Origin: Cymbidium sinense
Taxonomy: Eukaryota; Streptophyta; Magnoliopsida; Asparagales; Orchidaceae
Direction of reading: 5' to 3'
Assembly: GCA_021442155.1 (NCBI GenBank)
Contig: CM038214.1
Location: 26,970,450-27,034,449 of the forward strand
DNA: 64,000 bases
Each line of letters starts with the position of its first letter. Within the stretch, counting starts at the first letter, position 1. Below are positions 50,370 through 63,917 of this stretch, one piece after another. The notes under the pieces were generated by a model. That model searched no databases. It saw nothing but the letters and a program-made list of their open reading frames with translations, and was not told where the DNA came from. The position numbers and the translations under genes were made by a program.

Positions 50370-51325
50370 TTATGGTTCTATTTGGCTTATTGATTTTCTT
50401 GCTAATATGTTGCTTGTTGCTTGGTTAGCTCTTCTACCTCTACCTATGCTATATGGGTTGGACTACTAGTTGAGGTTATTCTTGGCTCTATTGGCCTTGT
50501 ATAATTTTGCTTTGATCTGGTTGGGAATAATGTTTTTACCAATACTATTAGTAGGTTAATGTTTAGATCTGAGGATTTTACTAGTGTTTGCCTTTCAATA
50601 CTGATGGATTAGATACCTTTTAATGGTGGTTTTATTATGTGGGGGATTTGTTGGCTGGTCCTTCTCCATCTATGTTGGGATAGTCTTGTTGATGTTATTT
50701 TCTCTTGGGATTGGTGGTAATTAGTTGACTGGGTGAATAGTGGAACTGATTTTCTTATAATTTTCTTTTCTATTGCTTAGTATGTAGGTACTAAAGACCA
50801 TCTAACCTCCACTCTTTAGTGGCTACCTTTCCCTGTATGTCTATGATGTGGGATGATTTCACACATAATTACCGGCGAATTGTGATGTAACCCTTCATTG
50901 GAAGTCGGATGCTCACGTTCGGTTGCCCCATTTATGTGGTGATTGAGCAGCCTTTCTTCTCAAACTCCACTTATTTTTCTTTCTTTAGTATTTCTTCAGT
51001 AATTATAGCTTTTATTTCTCTAGTGTTAATTCCATTTTCTAGCTACTTGTGGTTCTCATTATTTCTGGTTTCAAATTGAGGTGGCATATGCTTTTCCCAT
51101 CTTCCCAAGCTCTCAGATCGACTTGGTTTTTTATTTTTGTTATCATAATTTTAAGTATTTTTCTTTTCTTTCTTATTTTGGATGTATTTATATAGGGGAT
51201 TCTCTCTCTAGGTTGATTGTAGCTCCTAAAGTGATAGTTTTGAGTTTATTCCCTCTTAAGGACCTTGTAAACCTTCTTTTGTGGCAAAAAAATTCCCCTA
51301 TATGGGGTTCCCCCCCCAAAAAAAA
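50370..51325 (+). other. Unidentified sequence of about 0.95 kb fused to GR-RBP copy 11
   Basis: T-rich, high-complexity DNA unlike the array. No open frame longer than about 85 codons is present, and none resembles a family I know. It starts inside the GR-RBP 3' UTR and ends in a C-run and A-run (CCCCCCCAAAAAAAA, about 51310-51325) directly against CCCTAAA. The A-rich end recalls a processed transcript, but it could also be a piece of another element. The plus frame 51081-51338 is Phe/Leu-rich, probably chance. Confidence 0.6.
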
Positions 51326-51500
51326 TCTTAAACCCTAAAACCCTAAATCCTAAACCATAAACCATAATGCTTAAACTCTAAACCCTAAAACTATAAATCA
51401 TAAACCCTAAAACCTACAACCCTAAACCCTAAAACCTAAACCTCAAACCCTAAACCCTAAACCAACCCTAAACTAACCCTAAACCCTAAATCCTAAACCT
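51326..51500. repeat. CCCTAAA block bordering gypsy copy B
   Basis: Mostly clean CCCTAAA, ending CCTAAACCT at 51500 directly before TGAATAAAG. The border matches that of copy A at 28280. Confidence 0.85.
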
Positions 51501-54500
51501 TGAATAAAGATGTCATTAGGAGTAGATCTAAAGAATGACCTAATCCTAACATAGTTATGGTAGCTAAAGAAAATTTCTTGAAGAGACTTTCCCTTGAGAA
51601 TTACATATTTAAATACCTTAAATCCTAACCCTAAATCGCATTATAATACCATATATTATAGTATAATGTGGCATCATATATTTGAGCATGTAGTGATGTG
51701 TTTGTATGGATGATATAAGATGTTTTGAAATGTTTTAGTATATTATGGTATTGTGCCCTATAGTCTATATTAATATAAATCATAAAAATATATATTTAAT
51801 AAATCAGATGAAGAAGTTTGTTAAATTTGAAGTGGGAATTAGGTTGTAGTACCAAAGGTGTACTATGGCACTTGTAGTCTAAAAAGTAAGATTTTATGTT
51901 CAAAATAAATATTTTATGTTTTAGCATAGTATAACATCATATATCATAATATATTGTATGCATTCTAATTTCTTTTAGTATTTTACAATCATGCAGTCGA
52001 GCCTACACTAGCATTATTTATAAAAATATTGATTTAGACTCTAAAACGGAAAAAATTGGCCAAATTCATAATAGGTAGAGCATGACATCATAATATTTTT
52101 TTTTTAATTTCAAATATGTGAGTGATATAATTAAAATATATAGTTTTTTTTACTATTTAGACTAATTTTATGATTTTTTATCTTAAGCAATCCATTGTGA
52201 TTTGATATGCAATATAATATAAAATATTATAATATGTTATAGTGTATTATTATATAGGATGCCATAACATAGTGTAGAATCATGCATTATAGCATACTAT
52301 TGTGTATTACTACTTGTTTAACATATTTTAGTTTGTTATAGGATGATGTAGTAGAGTTTGTACTGATATAATTCATATAAATACGGATTTACAGGGTGAG
52401 ATGATGAGATTTGGCCAAATTTAAGGTAAGCTTTAGGGAACATCATTGGGGGTGTGCTATTGTGTGTCATTTAATCTAAAGAATGGAATTTTGCATCCAA
52501 AATAAATGTTCATTTTTCAACCAAATTTTATAAATTTTTCATTTAAAGTGATTCATTTTATGGTGTAATGTAAGATTATATATTATATAAAAGCATATTA
52601 AAATATAATGTACATAATAATATAACTTCACATATATATATGAATGTTTTGGTGTGTTATTAAATGTTATTGTGCATTTTAGTATGTTTTATTTTTGTTA
52701 TAATACATTGGGTCAAAACTCACAAAAATGTTAATTTGAAGGTTGAGATGGAAGAATTTGGCCAAATTCATGGCACACACCAAGAAGCAACACCAAAATT
52801 ATGCTATTTTGTACCATTTCTAATAGAAAAAATAACAATATTATTTCCAACATGAACATTAGTTATATATTGAAAAAATTTTGTTATTTGTTCTTTTAAG
52901 TGATTCTAATGAGGTGTAATGTTAGACAATATATTATATTATAGCAAATTATAATATAACATCATATATTATAATATAATATAGTTTGTTAATTCACGCT
53001 ATTATATGTTTAGCTTAATAGTGTATAGTTAGTTTGAGCTTACACCATCACAAATCATAAAATGTTGATTACAATGTTAAGATGGTGTAATTTAAATGAA
53101 TATATTGTTAGGCTTTTGGTTGAAGTATTGAAGGTGTGCATAAGAGAAGAAATAAGATTTGATGAGAATTCCATGTCAAGGACATGGAGGGAGATCTGTT
53201 AGGGGATCACACATGCATCGGACATGACATGTGAGGGTCTATGTCGAGGGCATAGAAAAAGAAAATATGTTGGGGACAAGGTTTGAATTTGATTTGATTA
53301 TATGATTTGTGGAATGAAGATCCACTGGGGATAAGAATCTATAATGCACCAAGGATTAAGATTGAATCGACTTTAATTTGTTTTATTTTAATTGTTGTGG
53401 AGGCATATCTGCTTGAGATATGGGCGCGAGTCCACTAGGGATCGGGTATATGAACCTTCCACAAGAAAAGCAAGTTTGGGCTATCCGCTAGGGATTGGGA
53501 TTTGAGTTTGATTTCATAGACATTTTTATGGATGTATCGACTTGGGATAAGAGTTTGGTTGGATTTCTTTGATTTAGACTCTACTAGGGGAGTTGGTTTA
53601 ATTTGACTCCACTATGGAGGTAGGTTTTGAATTTGATTTGTTTGCATGACTTGTTTATATATGATTTGGGGCTCCACTAGGGAGAAGGGTGTGATTTAAC
53701 TCCACCGGGGAAAATCAGATTGGGTTTAATATAATTTGAGTTAATGTATGGACCCTGTCAGTGTATGATGAACCCACCGAGAAGGGGCTATATCAGTCTT
53801 GACCTACCTCAAGTTTACAAATCCAAAGTGATAGTCTATAGGCTACGAGGTTGAGCTAGCCAACATAAGGGGTTGCCTTTCAGTGTGCAACAGTTGTGCT
53901 AGGAAGAAGGAGTAGCAAACTTACATCTTCCATAAAGAGGAACAACGGCTGGGGTGACCTGTTGGATGCATAATAAATTGAACTTGACCTAGGGCGACTA
54001 CTGAGTGAATGTCGCTGGGGACTTATGTCAACTCAAAAGTAGTCAGAATTAATTTTATATTAATTTCATGTGATTTTCTATGGTTTGTTTAATTTAGTTT
54101 GATTTTGAATTGAGGGTATATCGACTGGGGATTTGAGCTTAGTCAAATTTGATAGATTTAATTTATAGATCATGTCGATGTACGATGGACCCACCGAGAT
54201 GGGGCTTTATAGGACTTGTCCTTACTCAGATTTACAAATCCAAAGAGATAGTCTACTGGCCATGGTGTAGAGCTAGCCAACCTAAGGGGTAGGCTTTCAG
54301 TGTGCAACGATTATGCTTGGAAGAAGGAGTAGCAGACTTACATTTTCTAAAGCAGGGAACATCCGGGGTGACTGTTAGAAACAACAAATTGAATCAATTT
54401 GACTATTGAGTGAATGTTCTGGGACTTATATCAACTCAAGAAATGATTCTTATTGGGAGTTTGGCTGACAATGCCCTAAAGATAAGATACATGCTTGAGA

Positions 54501-56082
54501 AAAGGTACCACTAGGGGTTTCCTCCTAATCCACAAGTGAATATATATTTTGTTTATATGTTTTCATAGACCTAGTTGATGTACGAGGGACCACACTGAGA
54601 AGGGGCTTTGTTGGCCTTAACCTATCTCAGATTTACTAGACCAAGGGAGAATCTACACATCCACAGGATCGATTCTCCAACCACAGGAGTGGTTACTAGA
54701 TAAGGGAAACTTTCTAATCCAATAGTAACTCGGGTAGTGTCTAAATTAGGTCACAAAGGATGTGATCCAAATAAAGTGCCCACAGGGGAGGTGATGCTAG
54801 GGGCATTATCCTAAGCCCTAGAAAGAAGGCCTATAAGTGTCTGATGGCCAACTCAAGGAGAAAGCATAGTAGACTTACTTCTACCATGAGTGGTGTATCC
54901 TAAGGTTAGAGAACCAACCAACCTAATGTGTATCTGTCAGCATGAGTGGTGTATTCGTCAGCATAGTAAGAACCAACCAACCTAAAGTGGCTATTAGTGT
55001 GCAACGATCAACCTAGAAAGAAAGCATGTAGGCTGAAATTTTTCCAAGCAGAATTGATCATCATAATAGTTTATCATCGGTGGGACAGATGCAATCTTAC
55101 CTAGAGTGACTACTAAGCAGGGAGCCTTGAGGAAGACGGACCCGACTTAAATCGAAGGAAGGACGCTAGGAGACTTATCCTAAACCTGAAATATACTTGA
55201 ACAAAACAAAGGCTAATCCAAGAAGAAAGCATACTCACATCCTCTTAAATGAAGCCAACATGAGGTAGCTTACGCCATGTAGTAAGGCCTACCAAACTAA
55301 TGTGGTCTTGCAAAAGTAAAGTAAAGAAGGAAAGCATAGCAGAGTTACATTCTCCAAAGTAAGAAGACCATTAGAATGACACACTAGCAGGGTAGCATGT
55401 CAGCTTGACCTAGAGCAGCTACTGAGTGAGTACCACTGGGGGGTGTTATCTTAATTCAGAGTAGCCCACAGTAGTCTCTCCTCCAAACATTTAAGCTCTC
55501 CTAACCGTAACTTGGCATTCTACTTTATTGTGATCTTGCTACCCACAACTATCCTTAGTGATGGGAATTGGACTTCTAATGGTAGAACAACTTCGGACCC
55601 ACACACTAAAGAGAAAGGAGTAGACTGAGTTGGAGTTCTATATGTTGTGGTAAAATATTTCCCATTTATGCTATGTCTCCGAGAAAAGCTGTTGATCTAA
55701 GAGCTATTGAATGCAATACCATTATCATATATAATTCATCTAGGCACTCCAAACCAATATACAATATGGTTTCTAAAAAAACTAGGCCACATGCTGAGTT
55801 GTGACCTCTTTGAGTGGAATTGCCTTCGCCTAATTGAAAAAGTATTCAGTAGCAGCTAAGATGAACCAATGACCCTTAGAAGAAAGAGGATCAATCAGAC
55901 CCACTATGTCTGTACCCCAATACTCGAATGGCCATGAGGCCAATATAGGTTGTAGAATGTTGGGTGGTTGGTGTAGGACCACACCAAGTATTTGATATTG
56001 GTGGCATCACCTAGCCGTATCCATGCAATCTTTAATCATCAACGGCCAGTAGTATCCTAGTCTCTCGATCATGGTTTTCATC
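51501..56082 (-). mobile_element. Ty3/gypsy element copy B (3' part only)
   Basis: Homologous over most of its length to copy A 28280-33098, at roughly 85-90 percent identity by eye. It contains the LTR-like end with units of about 340 bp, the 0.4-kb repeats (near 53746, 54170, 54570) and the integrase N-terminal part. Relative to copy A it retains about 350 bases at 53200-53545 that copy A lost, but lacks about 485 bases (copy A 31887-32371), with a short filler at 55468-55474. It stops within integrase at 56082 and passes directly into CCCTAAA-like repeat. RT, protease and gag are absent. Confidence 0.87.
55475..56082 (-). pseudogene. pol: Gypsy integrase remnant, copy B
   Basis: On minus from the right: W-P-F-E-Y-W-G-T-D-I-V-G-L-I-D-P and G-H-W-F-I-L-A-A-T-E-Y-F near 55850-55935, better kept than in copy A. 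Decayed core sequence follows, joined by deletion to the C-terminal part. The zinc-finger end is truncated at 56082. Confidence 0.8.
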
Positions 56083-57259
56083 CTACAACCCTCAACCTAC
56101 AACCGTAAACCCTAAACCCTAAATCCTAAACCCTGAAAATCACTAAACCCTAAACATTAAACTAACCCTAAACCCTAAAAACTAAACCCTAAACCATAAA
56201 CCCTAAACACTAAACCCTAACACTAACCCTAAACCCTAAACCCTAAACCTTAAACCATAAATTAACCTTAAAACCTAATAATAAACCTAAAAAAAATAAA
56301 ATAAAATAAACCTAAACCTAAACTAAAGTAGATAGAACCTAAAATAAACTAAACCTAAACCTTAAAGTAAATAAAATAAAATAAACTAAAAATTAACATC
56401 TAAACCTAAACTATAAAATAAAACCTAGAAATAAACCTAAAATAAAAGCATAAAACCTAAACCTAAAAAAATAAAATAAAAACCTAAACCTAAAAATAAA
56501 AATAAAAAATAAAATATAAACCAAAAAAATAAAATAAAAATAAAACTAGACTAAAAATTAAACATAAACATAAACCTAAACCTAAAAGATACTAAAATAA
56601 AAAAACTAAGCTAAAATAAATAAACCTAAAATAAAAAAAAACTAAACTAAATAAAAATAGAAAATTAACCTAAATAAAAATAAAAAATAAAAAAAACTGA
56701 AATAATTAAAAAATAAACTAAATAAACTAAATAAATTTAAACCTGCGGGTTTACTTAACTTAAAAAAAAAAACCTAAACCCTAAACCCTAAACCCTAAAC
56801 CCTACAGCCTAAACATACACTAAATCCTAAACACTAAACCCTAAACCCTAAACCTTAAACCTTAAAACCTAATCCTAACCTTAAACCCTAAACCCTAGAC
56901 CCTAAACCCTAAACCCAAAGGCCTAAATCGTAATCCCTAAACATTAAACCCTAAACTCTAAAAACCTTAAACCCTAAAGCCTAAACCCAAAATTAACCCA
57001 AATCCCTAAGCTAACCATAAACCTTAAACACTAAACCCTTAAAACTCTAAACCCTAAAGCTTAAACACCAAAACGTAAAACCTAAATCCTAAACCCTAAA
57101 CCTAAACCCTAAACCCTAAAACCCTAAGCTCTAAAACCCTAAACCCTAACCTTAAACCCTAAACTCTAAACCTTAAATCCTAAACTCTAACCCTAAACCC
57201 CTAACCTTAAACCTAAACCTAAAGTAAAAAAAATTAATAAAAGAAACCTAAACCCTAAG
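56083..57259. repeat. Telomere-derived array between gypsy copy B and GR-RBP copy 12
   Basis: CCCTAAA at 56090-56270, degenerate block (ordered segment about 56343), hinge at about 56747 (GCGGGTTTACTTAACTT), then a long CCCTAAA block at 56770-57220. No gene was seen. Confidence 0.87.
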
Positions 57260-57676
57260 AATGGGCAGAACTTTAATGGCAGGATCATCACCATCAACCG
57301 TGCTCGCCTAGAGGGGCAAGGTGGAGACCGCTTATCGTGGTGGGGAACTAGAGGTGCTAGGAGGAGGTCGGAGCAGGTGGTTATGGAGGTGAGAGGAGGG
57401 ACAAAGGTTATAGCCATAATGGCAGTGGAGGGAGAGATCGAGGATATGATGGTGGATCCCGCAACTCGAGAGGCCGGGGTAGTTTTGATCGAAACTGTAG
57501 AAATTGAAGAATGGTCGATCCAATCTACTGCTTATGGAACTTTGTCTTTATAGTAGAGCTAGTTATCAGGTTACTATTTCTTTTCATCTATGTCCCCAAT
57601 GTCTCTAAAAACTTGGTCTGTTCTGGTTGATGAAATCGAAAGAAGAAATGTTGATTATGAATTTGTTCTCTTAAAA
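57260..57676 (+). pseudogene. GR-RBP C-terminal fragment, copy 12 (heavily deleted)
   Basis: Common breakpoint (AATGGGCAG), but the tail is cut down: much of the Gly-rich part is missing between about 57310 and 57375. The GGAGGGAGAGATCGAGGATA and CTCGAGAGGCCGGGG pieces remain, and the 3' UTR is shortened with several gaps. It ends GAATTTGTTCTCTTAAAATA. Minus-strand open frames here are shadows. Confidence 0.8.
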
Positions 57677-60600
57677 TAAATCCAAATCAAAACCTAAACT
57701 AAAACTTGAACCCTAAACAAAACCTAAACCTAAACCCTCAAAACTCTAAACCTTAAAAAAACCCTAAACCATAAAACCCTAAACTAAACCCTAAACCCTA
57801 AAACATAAACCATAAACCCTAAACCCTAAACCCTAAATCCCAAATAATAAACCCTAAACCATAAAAAGCTAAAAACTTAAACCTAAAATAAATAAAGCCT
57901 AAAAAAAAAAAAAAAACCTTAACCAAAATAAAATAACAAAATAAAATAAAATAAAAACTTAAAATAAATTCTAAACCTAAACCTACACCTAAAAAGAAAA
58001 TATAATAAAAAATAAAAATAAAAATAAAAAAATAAATAAAAACCTAAACTAAATTAAAAGAAACTAAAACGAAAACTAAACCTAAGAAAATAAATAAAAA
58101 CTAAATAAAAATATAAACCTAAACCCAAAATAAATACAAAATAAAACCTAAACCCTAAACTAAAAAAAAAAAATCCTAAACTTAAAATAAAAATAAAATA
58201 AACTTAAACCTAAACTAAAATAAACAAAACTAAAATAAATAAAACCTAAACCTAAACCTAAACCTAAATAAAATAAAATAAACCTAAACCAAAAATAAAA
58301 TAAATAAAACCTAACCTAAGAAAATAAAATAAAATAAAATAAACCTAAAATTAAAAAAAAAAAAACCTAAACCCAAAATTTAAATAAAAACTAAACTAAA
58401 CTAAAAAGTAAACCTAGACATAAACTTAAACCTAAGAAAAAAAATAAAATAAAAAACCTAAACTAAAATAAATAAACCTAAAATAAATAAACTAAACCAA
58501 ATAGAAATAAAAATACACCTAAACAAAAATAAAAAAATTTAAATCAAATCAAATAAATCAAAAATAAACTAAATAAACTAAATAAACCTAAACCTATGAA
58601 TTTACTTAATTAAAAAAAGAAAACCCTAACCCTAAACCCTAAACCATAAACCCTAAAATTACAACCCTAAACCTTAAACCCTAAACATTAGAACCCTAAA
58701 TATATCATAAACCCTAAAACCTAAACCCTAAAGCCTAAAACCTACAACCCTAAACTCTAAATCGTAAACCCTAAACCCTAAACCCTAAGCCCTAAAAACC
58801 TAAAAAGCTAAACTTAAACTAAATAAAACCTAAAAATAAAATAAATAAATAAATCAAAACTTGAACAAAATATAGAAAAATTAAAATAAAAAGTTAAACT
58901 AAAACCTAAACCTAAACATAAAAATAAAAGTAAACTAAAATAAAATAAATAAAAACTTAAACTTAACTAAAAAATAAAATAAACCTAAAAATAAAAAAAC
59001 TAAATAAAATAAAAACTAAATTTAATATAAAAATAAAATAAACCTAAAATAAAATAAAATTAAAACTAAATAAAAACTTCAACCTAAAAAATAAACCTAA
59101 AACCTAAAAATAAATAAAAAATAAAACCTAAACCCAAAACTAAAAAAATAAACAAATTAAAATAAACATAAACTTAAACTAAAATAAACTAAACTAAAAT
59201 AAATAAAACCTAAACCTAAACCAAAAATAAACAAAACATAAACCCTAAACTAAATAAAATAAAATAAACTAAAAATAAATCTAAACTTAAAGTAAAAATA
59301 AAACCAAAAAATAAACCTAAAATAAAACTTAAAACTTAAACCTACAAAAATAAAATAAAAACCTAATCCTAAACCTAAAAATTAAAAATAAAACCTAAAT
59401 CTAGAAAATAAAATAAAATAAAACTAAACAAAAAAATAAACCTAAACCTAAACTTAAAAATAAACTAAAATAAAAAACCTAAACTGTAATAAATAAACCT
59501 AAAATAAAAGAATTAAACTAAATATAAATTAAAAAATTGAAATAAAAATATAAAATAAAATAAAATAAAATAAATAAATAATAAACTAAATAAACCTAAC
59601 CTTACGACTTTACTTAATTTAAAAAAAATAAAAAAATAGAAAAACCTTAACCCTAAACCTAACACCCCAAATCTTAAAACCCTAAACCCTAAACCCTAAA
59701 CCCTAAACCCTAAACACTAAACTCTAAACTCTAAACCCTGAACCCTAAACCCTGAAAACCCTAAAACCTAAAGTCTAAACACTAAACCATAAATCCTAAA
59801 CCCTAAATCATAACATAAAACCCTAAATAGTAAAACCTTATACCCTAAAACCCTAAACCCTAAACCCTAAACCCTAAACCCTAATCTCTAATCCCTAAAA
59901 AGAAAAAACCTAAAAACCTAAACTTAAACTAAATAAAAAAACCAAAACCTAAATAAAATAAATAAATCAAATAGAACTAAAACCTAAACTAAAACCTAAA
60001 CCTAAACCTAAAAGTAAAATAAAATAAACTAATAAAAATAAACTAAAATAAAATAATTAAAAACTTAAACTAAATTAAAAAATAAAATAAAACTAAAAAT
60101 AAAAAACTTAAATAAAATAAAAAGTAAATGTAAAATAAAAATAAAATAAACCTAAAATAAAATAAAATAAAAATAAAATAAAAATCTAAACCTAAAAATA
60201 AACCTTAAAAGAAAATCTAAACATTATACTAAAAAAAAATGTAAACCAAAAATAAAAAAAAAACTAAATAAATCTAAACCTGTCGATTTAATTAATTTTA
60301 AAAAAAGCTAAACCCCTAAACCCTAAACCCTAAACCTACAACCTTAAACCCTAAACAGTAAACACTAAAAAATCCTAAATTATAAACCCTAAACCCTACA
60401 CCCTAAACTAACCCTAAATTCTAAACTCTAAAACCTAGACCTTAAACTAAACCTAACCCACCTTAAAATAAATCCTAAACCTAAACCCAAAAACCTAAAC
60501 TAAACCCAAAACTAACCTAAACCCTAAAAAAACTAACCTAAACCTTAAAACCTTAAGCCTTAAAGCCTAAACCCTAAACTAACTCTAAACCCTGAGCTAA

Positions 60601-60810
60601 CCCTAAACCCTAAACCCTCAAAACTCTAAAGCCTAAACACAAAACCCTGAACCCTAAACCCTAAACCCTAACCCTAATCCTTAAAAGCATAAACTCTAAA
60701 GCACTAAACTATATACCCTAAACCCTAAACCCTAAACCATAAACCTAAATTAACTAAATAAACTAAAAAATAAACTTAAACCATAAAACCTAATAAATAT
60801 AAACCCTAAG
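57677..60810. repeat. Telomere-derived array between copies 12 and 13
   Basis: CCCTAAA at 57700-57870, degenerate block, hinge about 58598, CCCTAAA at 58620-58800, degenerate (ordered block about 59228), hinge about 59606 (spacing 1.0 kb), CCCTAAA at 59645-59910, shortened degenerate block, hinge about 60283, CCCTAAA at 60310-60760 with CTAAACC variants near 60440-60540. No gene was seen. Confidence 0.86.
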
Positions 60811-61296
60811 AGTGGGTAGAACCTTGACTGCAGGAACATCACCGGCATCCAGGCTCAATCTAGATCTTATGATAGTGGTGAATGCAGAGGCTATGGTTAT
60901 TGTTGTGGTGGTGGGGGATCTGGAGGTGCTAGTGGTTATTGAGGTGATGGTCAGAGCAGTGGTGGTTATGGAGGCAGGGGAAGCGACGGAGGTTACAAGC
61001 ATGATAGTGGCGAGGTTGAAATTGGGGATATCACGGTGGATCCCGTTACTCGAGAGGCCTAGGTGGTTCTTATGAGAATTGGAGAAATTGAAGAACGGCC
61101 AATCCAATCTGCTGCTTATGGAACTATGTCTTTATAGTAAAGATGGTTCTAGTTATCTAGGGTTTTTGATTTGCTCTATGCATGCTAATTTTTATCTGTC
61201 ATCACTCGTGTCTTAAAAAACTTGGTGTGTTACTTGGTTGATGAAATTGAAAAGAAGAAATATTGAATCTGAATTTATTCTCTATAAGAGAAAAAC
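60811..61296 (+). pseudogene. GR-RBP C-terminal fragment, copy 13
   Basis: Breakpoint with AAT changed to AGT. TAG replaces the first Gln; N-I-T and Q-A-Q-S-R-S are readable, and the tail has a TGA for Gly near 60940. Near full length otherwise, including Y-S-R-G-type sequence and the complete 3' UTR ending TTATTCTCTATAAGAGAAAAA. Val-rich plus and Ser/Thr-rich minus open frames are shadows. Confidence 0.84.
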
Positions 61297-63917
61297 CAAA
61301 AACCCTGAACTAAAATCTGAACCCTAAACCTAAAGCCTAAACCCTAAATCCTAAATCCTAAATGCTAAACCCTAAACCCTAAAACCCTAAACCCTAAATC
61401 CTAAACCCTAAATCCTAAACATTAAAGCCTAAACCTTAAACCTTATTCCCTAAACCCTAAACCCTAAACCCCAAACCATAAACATTATAGACCCTAAACC
61501 CTCAAATGATCTTAAACCCTAAACCCTAATAAGTTAAAAACTTAAACCTAAATAAAATAAAACTAAAAAAATAAAATAAATAAATAAACCTAAACCAAAA
61601 TAAAATAAAATAAAACCTAAAATAAAAACTAAATTTAAACCTAAAAAGAAAATAAAATAGAAAATAAAACTAAACTAAAATAAAATAAATAAAAACCTAA
61701 ACTAAACTAAAAAATAAAAAACCTAAATAAAATAAAAAATAAACCTAAAATAAAAATGAAATAAACCTAAAATAAAAACAAAATAAACCAAAACTTAAAA
61801 TAAAATAAACCAAAAATAAAATAAAATAAAAACTAAATAAAAAATTTTAGCCTAAAAAATTAACCTAAACATAAAACCTAAAAAAACAAAAAAAGACCAA
61901 AATCCTAAACTAAAAAAAATACCTAAAATAAAAATAAATTTAACCTAAACATAAACTAAAATAAAATAAACTAAAATAAATAAAAGTTAAACCTAAACTT
62001 AAAAAAACTAAATCTAAACCAAAGCCTAAACCCTAAATAAAATATAATAAACTAAAAATAAACCTAACCTTAAACTAAAAAATAAAACCTAAGAATAAAC
62101 CTTAAATAAAAACCCAAAACCTAAACCTAAAAAAATAAAATAAAAACCTAAACCTAAACCGAAAAATAAAAAAAATACTTAAACCTAAAAAATAAAATAA
62201 AAATTAAACTAAACTAGAACATAAACATAAAGCTAGAACTATATTTTAAAAATAAACTAAAATAAAAAACCTAAGCTAAAATAAATAAACTTAAAATAAT
62301 TAAACTAAACTAAATAAAAATAAAAATAAACTTAAATAAAAATAAAATAAACTAAAATAAATAAAAAATAAACTAAATAAACCCTAAACATATGAGTTTA
62401 CTTAATTTATAAAATTAAAAAAAATAAAATAAAAAATAAAAAAAACCCCTAACAATAAACCCTAAACCCTAAACCCTAAACCTTAAAACTAACCCTAAAC
62501 CCTAAAGAACGAACCAAACCCTAAACCCTAAACCCTAAACCCTAAACTTTAAAACCCTAAATCCTAAACCCTAAACCATGGAACATACAAACCTAAACCC
62601 TTAACCCTAGACCCTAAACCCTAAACCCTAAACCCTAAACACTAAAAACCTAAAAACCTAAACCTAAACTAAATAAAACATAAAAATAAAATAAATAAAA
62701 AAGTTAAACCTAAATAAAATAAAAATATAAAATAAAATAAAAACATAAACTAAAACCTAAACCTAAACCTAAACCAAAACATAAACATAAAAGTAAATTA
62801 AAATAAAAAATAAAACATAAATTAAAATAAATTAAGTAGAAACCTAAACTAAACTAAAAAATTAAATAAACCTAAAAATAAAAAACTTAAATAAAATAAA
62901 AACTAAACATAAAATAAAATAAAATAAATCTAAAATAAAATAAAATAAAAAGTAAATAAAAACCAAAACCTAAGATATAAACCTAAAAATAAATAAAAAA
63001 ATAAAATCTAAACACTAAACTAAAAAAAAACCTAAACCTAAAATAAACAAGATAAAATAAACTTAAACCTAAACTAGAATAAATTAAACTAAAATAAAAA
63101 AAACCTAAACCTAAACCTAAAATAAACTAAACCTAAACCCTAAACTAAATAAAATAAAATAAAATAAAAATAAACCTAAACTTAAACTAAAAAAAATTAA
63201 ACTTAAAAATAAACTTAAAATAAAAACCCAAAACCTAAACCATAAAAAACAAAATATAAACCTAAACCTAAACCTAAAAATAAAAAATAAAACCAAAACC
63301 GAAAAATTAAATAAAAATTAATCTAAACTAAAAAATAAGCATAAACATAAAGCTAAACCTAGAAAATAAACTAAAATAAAAAACCTAAAAATAAATAAAT
63401 AAACTAAAAATAATAAACTAAATTAAATAAAAATAAAAAATTAAAATAAAAAAAATAAAATAAACTAAAATAAAAAAATAAACTAAATGAACCTAAACTT
63501 ACTTGTTTACTTAATTTTTTTAAAAAAACACTAAACCCTAAATTCTAAACCCTAAATCATAACCCCTAAAACTAACTTTAAACGTTAAACCCTAATCCTA
63601 CGACCATAAATCGTAAACCCTATACCCTAAACCCTAAAAAATACAACCCTAAATTAACCCTAAACCCTAAATCCTATACCCTAACCCAATCAATAAACCC
63701 TAAACCCTAAAGCTTATATCCTAAATCCTAAACCCTAAATCTTAAACCCTAAACCCTAAACCTAAAAGCTTACAACCCTAGACCCTAAATCCTAAATACT
63801 AAACCCTAAACTCCAAACCAAAAACCAAAAAACAAAAAAAAAATCCAAACCCACAAATCAAAACCAAAAATCCAAAAAAAAAAAAAAAAAATTCAAACAC
63901 AAAACCAAAAAAAACTC
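61297..63917. repeat. Telomere-derived array, right part
   Basis: CCCTAAA at 61310-61530, degenerate, hinge about 62393 (ATGAGTTTACTTAATTT), CCCTAAA at 62455-62640, degenerate (ordered block about 63117), hinge about 63503, CCCTAAA at 63520-63820. From 63820 it breaks down into A/C-rich sequence (CCAAAAACC, poly-A) to about 63917. Confidence 0.85.
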
